Part shown: piece after piece, positions 56,815 to 64,000 of the stretch
How positions within the stretch are numbered: position 1 is the stretch's first letter
How the letters are laid out: each line of letters starts with the position of its first letter
Assembly (NCBI GenBank): GCA_037974335.1
Contig: CM075760.1
Location: 41,110,103-41,174,102 of the forward strand
Reading direction: 5' to 3'
DNA length: 64,000 nt
Source: Prionace glauca
Lineage: Eukaryota > Chordata > Chondrichthyes > Carcharhiniformes > Carcharhinidae
Program-made: the position numbers and the translations under genes
The notes under the pieces: model-generated
Databases searched by the model: none
What the model was told of the DNA's origin: nothing
Seen by the model: the letters and a program-made list of their open reading frames with translations, nothing else

Positions 56815-58250
56815 GTAAGAACCATCCACTTATTGAGTAACTGGTTTACATGTGTCTTTGTTTTATGTTTTTATCTGTACTAATAATCCATGTGGTAACA
56901 TAAATGGGAGTTTGGTGGATTCTCGGTTGAGAATTGTTACAATGTTTCCTGTGATTCTGCTGCAAAGGGGTTTTAGAATTCCGCTCTTTCTGGACAATAG
57001 GTACTGCTGAGGGATTCAATACCAAATTGTTGGGATTTTGTGTTTATCTGTTGAGGTTACCGTGTGGTTGGGTTACTTTAAAATCCGAATGTCTGTTAAA
57101 CAATTCAGCGTTTCTGCAGCGTTTAATCTCGGTGACATCTAGTGGCTGCGGGTTGAACCATCTACTGCACAAGTGTTTGACATTGAAACCAAAAATAGTA
57201 AAAAATCTAAAATTTCTATATTTATCCAGTGAAAATGTTCCACTCACTCACAATGCTGGTGCTGCTGTGCAATAATTTCTGCTTATTCTAAACATTAATT
57301 AGTTTGGTGATGGGCGAATTGGCTGGAATTTATATTCAACATTTCTGTAAATATTATATTTGATTCTGTTGAGAGTGTTTGTAGAATTGAGCTGCTTCTG
57401 CATGAAGCGGGGTTCAGTCTCTCAGTGATGCGTTTTTTTCTGGTGAGGAGATTATGTATCTGGGTGACTTTAAATACGTAAAATTTGTGAATTAATTTGG
57501 TATTTCTGCATTGTTTGAGCCCAGTGACACTGAGCTGTTACACGTTTTGTGATTGAATATGAACATTCTGCGGTTCACAACTGCTTGATGCATGACTTCA
57601 GGGAGAAATAAAGCAGGCTTTATTGTGTTTGTATGTTTAAAATCTTTAGTCATAACGGCTTAAGCCGCTCGTTCAGAACATAGTTTGTCACTGCATTCAG
57701 ATTTTGGGGTATCTGCAATGTTTAATCTCGGTGGCATTTGATGGCTGGAACTTTTACCATCCAAATGTTTAAATATGTTTGAAATATGACCCAATATGAA
57801 TAAGATGTGATAAAGTTTCAACGCGAATTTGTTGGACAAATTCCACCTCCTCGCAATGCTATTGCTATTATTCTAGATTTCTGTTTAGTTTAATAATTGG
57901 TTAAGAGCTGGTTTGCTAGATTCGATATTGAGATTTATTTTGCAATGTTACATTTGATTCTGTTGAATGGATAATTGATCTGTTTTTCTGTGAAGCGGAT
58001 TCATTCCCTCATTGATGTGTTTTGTTGTGTTTCTGCTGAGGAGATTCTGTGGTGCAGTCACTGTGAATGTTTAAAATTTGTGCTATGGTTTGGCTTTGTG
58101 GCAGTATTTCTGTGTTGTTTAAATAGTGTATAACGGTGCCGTTGAGAGTTTAGATGTTTTCTGGTTGAACAGAAACAATCTTTGAGTTTGAAAATCTATG
58201 AAGGGAGAAAACAAGTAGGTTGGGGGGAAAGAACACCGAAAAGATATCAC
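56815..58250. repeat. J-C intron with diverged internal duplications
   Basis: AT-rich. A block containing 'tttctgcagcgtttaatctc'-like sequence and 'tgaggagattctgtg' recurs around 57113, 57512, 57711, 58108 and more weakly 58838. 57270-57520 and 57866-58110 match clearly at an offset of about 596. It is probably the intron between J and the constant exons. No exon recognised. Confidence 0.6.
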
Positions 58251-61100
58251 AGCATTTTTATAAATGTTAAATAACGCTTACAAATTCAAGTGAGGCATGA
58301 CTTACAACACTCATTCGGACACTTAGTCTTTGCTGCAATCACAAACTTCCCATGAACAAGTTTAATAGTAAAATTAATGTAAATCAAAGAATTATTAATC
58401 GGTAATTTAACTCCATATTCACCACAGATTATTTTATATTAATAATTTAGCAATAATCCCCTTTAATAGTTCTGTTGTGTATTTCACACAATTAACATGA
58501 CCAGAACATTTTCCAGACTGGAAATATTTTGTGACAATTCCAGAAGCTATTTCAATGATAACCTGCTGTTTTCACAGCCGTGCTCAATTGAACAAGATAC
58601 TTTGCATTAATCGGTATATCCCAGATTAAGTTCGCATTTACTGGAATACGAGTTTTGCAGAATAATTTCCTTTTTGGAAATTTTTGTATCCGATTATTAA
58701 TTTTTTTTCTATGCAATTGGAACCAGATTATCCGTTCTGAGTATTTTTTAAAATTAGATAACGAGATAATTAATTACTTATCGCATCTCAAAATTTGTGA
58801 AATTGTTTAGTGTTCCTCAATTGTTTTTACATTGTTTACGCTCAGTGAAACTGAGCAGTTCTGGCTAAATGAAAATAAAATTGCCTTTGAATATTCTTGT
58901 AGGGAAAAAGCAGAAAAGTTTCGGAAAATAAAATAAATATATGTTAGGACATTTTATTCATGTTAACTAATGGTTACATATTAAAATAAAACATGAATTA
59001 CAATTCACTGTACCTCTGTTAGGGATATTATACTGCCCTGAATCTGTTATATTCGAAGTCCTCATTTTCAGAAAAATAATTGCCCAGTTTTTGTGATTTG
59101 AGACAGTCAGGGAGAAATAGTTAAAAGGCAAAGGGAGTTTTAAAATGAACATCAGGTTAATTTAAAATTTTTATTGATTGTTTTCACTGTTGTAATTTGA
59201 CCTTTGATCAATTAGAATCAAACAGTTTATAAAAATTTGACAGACTGAACACAGTTTTCTGACAGATGGAATTCGCTGACACTCAAGTAAAATTGTTCAA
59301 ATGATTGTGTTTGAATTGTAGTAAAGTGTCAACAGAAACTGGCTACCGACTGACAATTAAATGCTTGAAATTCAAAAAGATTACTTTATATAAAAATAAT
59401 ATGATATTATAAATACTATAAAAATAATATTAGCTCAGCACTTAATAACATCATGTTTCCCATTAATGTTAAACACAGAATAAATGACAGAATGGAAGAA
59501 GTCATACTAACTGAAGCTTATGTTTAATTCTTATTAAATATTATAATGAAGAAAAGGTTGAGACTTATATTCTGCATCGTGTTTTTAGCGTTACAGAGGA
59601 TTTGAATCAATTATCGTCTCTGTGTTTGCACTGTTTAATTCAGATCTTCTTTAATTAAACAATGTGTTCAGTAATGAAGTTGTTATATGGGTGGCCTAAA
59701 TTATTAAATCTAGGAAGCAGTATTATTGATTTCAAACGGCCAGGCCGTTACAGTCTGGACAAAATCAGAAATCTGCATTTTTAACTCGTTTGTTCGTTGT
59801 AATAAGGTATTTGTAGTAAAAGTGAAAAAGTAAAATATTACAATGTGATTAGATTTAAGTAAATGAATGACAGATGTTTGAATGTTTCCATTCAGTAATT
59901 TGAAATTATAGTTTAACATTGAGATTTAATTGTAACCTAATTATTTAACAATGTTGGGGACAGAAGCACGTTTTGAATGATTGAAAACTCATTTTATTAC
60001 AGAGAACAAATCAGCTGACAGGAGAACTAACTGACAATTAACAATAACTTAAAATGTAATATTAACGCTGATTAATTCAAAACAAAAGACCTTGAATATT
60101 GCACTACCGTGCAAAATATGATCAGTCTTAGAGAATATTTAATTGTATCAAAATGAATTCAAAAACAAAACATTTCTTTACTCAGCTGTGCTCGGCTCGA
60201 TAAGTTGTTTTGCCTTGATTATTTTGTTGATTACATTTAATTAAGAAATTAGATCCAATCAGGTAACGATTTTCAATGTGAATATTTCCCGGTTTGTTTA
60301 ATTCTTAGTGTGTCACTGTATCTCTGTTAGGGACATTGAACTGTTACTGTGTCACTGTATATCTAATAGGGACATTCAACTGTCCTGAATCTGTTATTTT
60401 TGCTCATTTTCAGCGAAATTACATTTTTACACAATTTTCGCGAAGTGATACAGGCAGAGAGAAATAATTAAAAGTCGAGAGGAGTTCTGAAATGAATACC
60501 CGTTTAATTTAAAATAGGTTATTGATTTTCTGTTGTAACTTGACTATTGATCAATGAGAATCCAACAGTTTGAAATTGACAGATTGAACAGATCTTTCTG
60601 CTGGGAACTCGACTGTTCAACTGTTTGTTTCTGTTCTGTTTCTGGGCGTATGGTCACTGTGTTGGGACCAGGAATCTCCCTGACTGGTTATAAATCTTTT
60701 GATTCCTTCTCCTGTCCTGCAAGAAGTGAAATTTGATTTATTTCTTCAATGCACTTGTATCTGTGGGAAATTTGACTGTTTGACTCGGTGTCTCAGAAAT
60801 TAAGTCCCTGAAGCATATTGTGTCTATCAGAGAAGCAGAAACATCGGACTTTAGAGGGAGAATTGGGTGATTTTTAAGCAGTGATGTACCGGCCTTGGAA
60901 ATGTTCGATGAACAAATACAAAGTGAGATTTACTATATTGTGCTCCGTGATACAGCAGCCCCTGAACTGTTTAGTTTGACAGTTGAAGGGTCACATTCAC
61001 TTGCATATTATTTTTAATCTTCTAAAGGCATTTTAGAGACATTTGCTCGGCCAGAATTTTTAATCTAATTGTTCCTTCACAAAGTATTGATATGAAGCAT
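58251..61100. repeat. AT-rich intron, second duplicated pair
   Basis: About 58990-59290 matches 60310-60610 at an offset near 1330: 'ctgaatctgttat', 'agagaaataattaaaa' with 'ggagaaatagttaaaa', and 'attgatcaatgagaatc' with 'tttgatcaattagaatc'. 60305-60375 also holds a short tandem pair ('tgtcactgtatctctgttag'). No immunoglobulin constant domain and no other gene is seen. Confidence 0.55.
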
Positions 61101-61104
61101 CCTT

Positions 61105-61462
61105 GAACAACTGCAGTCCATATGCTGCAGGCATCCGCCCTGCTGTTAGGCAGGGAGTTCCAGGATTTTGACCCAGCGATTATGAATGAATTGAGAAATT
61201 GTTTCAGGTCAGGATGGTGTGTGTTTTGGAGGGAAGCTTACAGGTTATAGTGTTTCAGATGTGGCTGCTGCCCTTGTCCTGTTAGGATGTAAAGGCAGCG
61301 GCTTTGGACAGTGTATTCTATGGAGCCTTGGTGAGTTGCTGCAGTGCATGTTGTATATAATACACACAGTGCTGACACTGCCTGTTAGTGATGGAGAGAG
61401 TGAATAGGGTGAATGAGGGGCCGGGTAATCTTGTGGGTGGCTTTGCCCTGGATTGTGTCAGA
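61105..61462 (-). mobile_element. Jockey-like LINE, C-terminal fragment
   Basis: Plus-strand 'agggagttccaggattttga', 'ctgcccttgtcctgttagga' and 'gagccttggtgagttgctgc' are the reverse complement of the C-terminal coding part of the family at 41590-42290. Confidence 0.7.
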
Positions 61463-61650
61463 TTCCGTGAGGATTTACAAGTTTCTCTCATTGAGGAAAG
61501 AGGAAATTATTTAATTGAGACTGACTTGTGAAAGATTTAAATGTTTTTTTCCAACCCGTGCCCCACAGTCCGTATTGTGCTCGCTTGTCACTCCCACTTA
61601 CTGTGTGAGTGGGTGAGTGTGTGTGGAGTGAGGGTGCTTTTCCAGACTGA
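61463..61650. other. Unassigned sequence
   Basis: Nothing recognised. Confidence 0.4.
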
Positions 61651-62215
61651 ATCAGCCAGATAGAGACTTACACACATCAGACACTCTCACACACATAAAT
61701 ACACACATACAGACCCTCATATTCTGTCACACATACATACACACACTTACTTTCTCTCTCATACGATATCTCACACACATTCTCTTTCTCTCACGGTCTA
61801 AATACTCTGTCTCAAATACAAATACAGGCATACTCCCGCTCTCTCAATCAGTCTCTCACATCTCATACACAAAAACACTCACGCACACACACCGCCACAC
61901 ACATTCTCTGTTATAAACACACACAAACAAACACACTCACACACACACACACACACTTTGCTTTTGTCACCCACACACATTGCACACATCTTTCTCTCTC
62001 ACACACAACCCCATGCACATTTCCACACACTCCAGAACAGTTTATTTTGCTTTCCAATAGACACACTGCCTCCTCTTGCAAACGCAACCCACTGTCTCAC
62101 ACATGTGCAAACACAGTCTATCACACACAGGCACCTTCACACACACATTCACCCTCTCTCTCCATCAAACACACACCCAAACACCCTCTCACACACTTTC
62201 CACCTCACATACGTC
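61651..62215. repeat. CA/CT-rich simple-repeat region
   Basis: More than 500 bases dominated by 'cacacacat', 'tctctctcaca' and similar, nearly free of G. Open frames across it are low complexity. Confidence 0.9.
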
Positions 62216-62234
62216 AGAGAGACTGTCATTTACA

Positions 62235-62490
62235 TCATAGAATATAATCACAAGGTCCTACAGTACAGAAGGAGGCCATTCAGCCCATCGAGTCCGCATC
62301 AACAGGAATCCCACCAAAGCCCTATCCCCATAACCACATGTGTTTATTCTAACTAGTCCTCCTGAAACTAAGGGGCAATTTCGCACGGCCAATCAATCCC
62401 CTGAACCCAAACTTCTTTGGACTGTGGGAGGAAACAGGAGCACCCGAAGGAAACCCAAGCAGACACGGGGTGAACTTACTAACTCCATAT
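62235..62490 (-). mobile_element. tRNA-headed SINE, tail to middle
   Basis: 'agaaggaggccattcagccc', 'aaggggcaatttcgcacggc', 'gtgggaggaaacaggagcac' and 'cggggtgaacttactaactc' in minus order. It breaks at about 62490 and appears to continue with its head at 63240. Confidence 0.85.
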
Positions 62491-62672
62491 GTTTTGGGGC
62501 TGTGCCCTCTGGTTCTGTTTTCCTTTCTGGGTGGGGGGAGTCTCTCTACCTCTACGCTGTCTAGTCCCTTCGTTATCTTGTAGGTCTCTATGAGATCCCC
62601 CCTCGGCATTCTGGACTCCGACAAGTGCATGCCCAGTCTATTTAATCTCTCCTCATAAGCTAACCCCCTTAT
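62491..62672 (-). mobile_element. CR1-like LINE fragment inside the SINE
   Basis: Minus-strand frame 'YEERLNRLGMHLSES' and 'GDLIETYKITKGLDSVEVE': the CR1 C-terminus, subfamily near 42374. Confidence 0.8.
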
Positions 62673-63238
62673 CTGCAACTTTACGGGACCCTCGTCAGGC
62701 CTCATTTGGGGTGCTGTGCGCAGTTCTGGTCGCCTCACTGTAGGAAGGACGTAGAAGATATTGAAAGGGTGCAGAGGAGATTTACAAGGATGTTGCCTGG
62801 ACTGGGAGGCATGCCTTATGAAGATAGGTTGAGGGAGCTGGGACTCTTTTCCCTGGAGAGGCGAAGGTTGAGAGGCGAACTGATAGAAGTTTATAAAATG
62901 TTGAGAGGAATAGATAGGGTGGCCTCTCAGAGGCTATTTCCCCGGGTTGAAATGGTCGCTACGAGAGGACACAGATTTAAGGTGCGGGGAGGGAAGTACA
63001 GAGGTGATGTTAGGGGTAAGTTTTTCACTCAGAGGGTGGTGAGTGATTGGAATCGGCTGCCGTCGTCGGTGGTGGAGGCGAACTCGCTGGGGTCTTTTAA
63101 AAGACTTCTGGATGAGTATATGGGGTTTAATGGGATTGGGGGTTATAGATAGGTCTATAGATTGGTGGGGTTGATGCGATCGGCGCAACTCGAGGGCCGA
63201 AGGGCCTGTTTGTGCTGTAATATTCTATGTTCTATGTT
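62673..63238 (+). mobile_element. CR1-like LINE, 5'-truncated
   Basis: Frame 62706-63152 (about 148 codons) is about 97 percent identical to the C-terminal part of the copy at 211-1452: 'VQRRFTRMLPGLGGMPYED' through 'LGSFKRLLDEYMGFNGIGG'. It ends with the same ttctatg tail. The two copies are young and recent relatives. Confidence 0.9.
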
Positions 63239-63239
63239 C

Positions 63240-63325
63240 ATATCGGGAATTGAACTGTGAGGCAGCAGCGTTAATCACTGTGCCGCCTCGGCCACCCCCT
63301 CCCCCTCCCCCTCCCCCACTAACAT
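63240..63325 (-). mobile_element. SINE head remnant and C-rich tract
   Basis: 'gaattgaactgtgaggcagc' and 'aatcactgtgccgcc' are the B and A box end of a minus-strand SINE, probably the missing head of 62235-62490. A (CCCCCT)n tract follows. Confidence 0.75.
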
Positions 63326-63394
63326 TTGAATGAGGGTGGGATCGAGAAGCCCGAGTAAAACTCATGTGAATAAGTTTCAGCTGGAAATTCTTCT

Positions 63395-63580
63395 CTGTTT
63401 GGAGTCATATTTAGCACAAAACAAGATGGTGATGGTTGGTGGAGGTCAAACATCTAAGTTGAGAATTCACTGCAGGAGTTCGGCAGGGGACTGTTCTGTG
63501 ACCAACAATCTTCTATTGCTTCATCAATGACACATTCCATCCAACATGAGGTCAGAAGTAGGGATTTCCATGTGTTACAA
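63395..63580 (+). mobile_element. Jockey-like LINE, palm-region fragment
   Basis: Encodes 'LESYLAQNKMVMVGGGQTS', the reverse-transcriptase stretch between the palm motifs of the jockey-like family, then 'gcttcatcaatgacacattc'. Frame broken further on. Confidence 0.7.
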
Positions 63581-64000
63581 CGGACACAAAGACACAATCA
63601 ATAAGAAGGGATCTGGCTGAGACGAAGTCCGCCTGGCTCCCCAATACTGGTGTAAACTTGGTGTTTGATTCCTGTGTGACCCTAGTTTTGCTGGAAGCTT
63701 CCCTTCCAGCTCCCTCAGTCTGTCTATTTGTTCACTGATCCGTGTTTCTGAAAGAAAGGCCCCGACATTAAAGCAGCTGCCCGGTGATCTACACTGATTC
63801 CTGACTTTACACAGCCCTGTTACTGAAAGCTGATCAATGGAGAGAATCGGGAAAAGATCGATGGAGAGGGAGAGGAGGAGGTGGCTCATTGACTCTCTCA
63901 CCCTCACCCTCACTCACTCACTCACCCTCAATCTTTCATCCTCACTCAAAAACGTCACTCACTCACCCTCACTTACCCACCTTTCCTCACTGACACATTC
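63581..64000. other. Unassigned end of window
   Basis: No gene recognised. An open minus frame at 63575-63913 has no recognisable domain. The last 100 bases are a degenerate 'ctcaccctcact' repeat. Confidence 0.45.

Noticed and set aside
60640-60700. Possible extra J-like segment ('ggtcactgtgttggga')
   Set aside because: The heptamer-like string has no nonamer at 12 or 23 bases, and no WGxG motif follows.
61958-62356. 132-codon frame rich in His, Ser and Thr
   Set aside because: It comes from the CA/CT-rich simple-repeat tract and runs into a SINE.
63575-63913. 112-codon minus frame near the window end
   Set aside because: No recognisable domain; part overlaps a simple repeat and a LINE fragment edge.

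Overview
The window is vertebrate nuclear DNA and most likely comes from a cartilaginous fish (shark). The evidence is a germline immunoglobulin heavy-chain cluster in the order V, D1, D2, J within 1.8 kb, with V residues close to shark IgM VH. Intron-bearing GPR139-like receptor genes, nuclear tRNA genes and dense CR1-like LINEs with tRNA-headed SINEs of the kind seen in elasmobranchs fit this. The species cannot be fixed from the sequence.

Region 1 (1-28393) is a very large inverted duplication. Two arms of about 12 kb (about 1453-13422 and 15345-27229) face each other across a 1.9 kb unmatched spacer, and both outer ends run into the same 84-85 bp minisatellite. Each arm carries one two-exon GPR139-like receptor of 330 codons, a tRNA trio (Glu-CTC, Phe-GAA, Leu-AAG) plus a decayed second tRNA-Glu, a SINE, several LINE relics, and a 0.7 kb segment duplicated inside the arm. 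The receptor copies differ at about 5 percent of coding bases, but the differences in extracellular loops 1 and 2 are all amino-acid-changing. One arm carries a short retroposed tail with target duplications and an inverted 5' end, so it landed after the arms formed.

Region 2 (28394-42950) has no gene that I recognise. It holds microsatellites, degenerate short-period repeats and a graveyard of LINEs (CR1-like and a second, jockey-like lineage) and SINEs. It includes a longer CR1-like element (37789-40990) whose 3' half and SINE-like 3' UTR occur twice.

Region 3 (42950-64000) is the immunoglobulin region. A broken VH (45700-46245) sits behind a 5' flank that is a diverged copy of the flank of the intact VH (55076-55558), so an Ig cluster was duplicated in tandem about 10 kb apart. 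In the intact cluster the signal spacers read V-23, 12-D1-22, 12-D2-12, 23-J, so each adjacent joining step obeys the 12/23 rule. Downstream of J lie about 4 kb of AT-rich intron built of old internal duplications, then repeats. No constant-region exon is visible by 64000.

The supported host genes are the two receptors, six tRNA genes (some weakened) and the V-D-D-J segments. Most of the remainder is transposon or simple-repeat sequence. Percent identities and substitution counts were made by eye.
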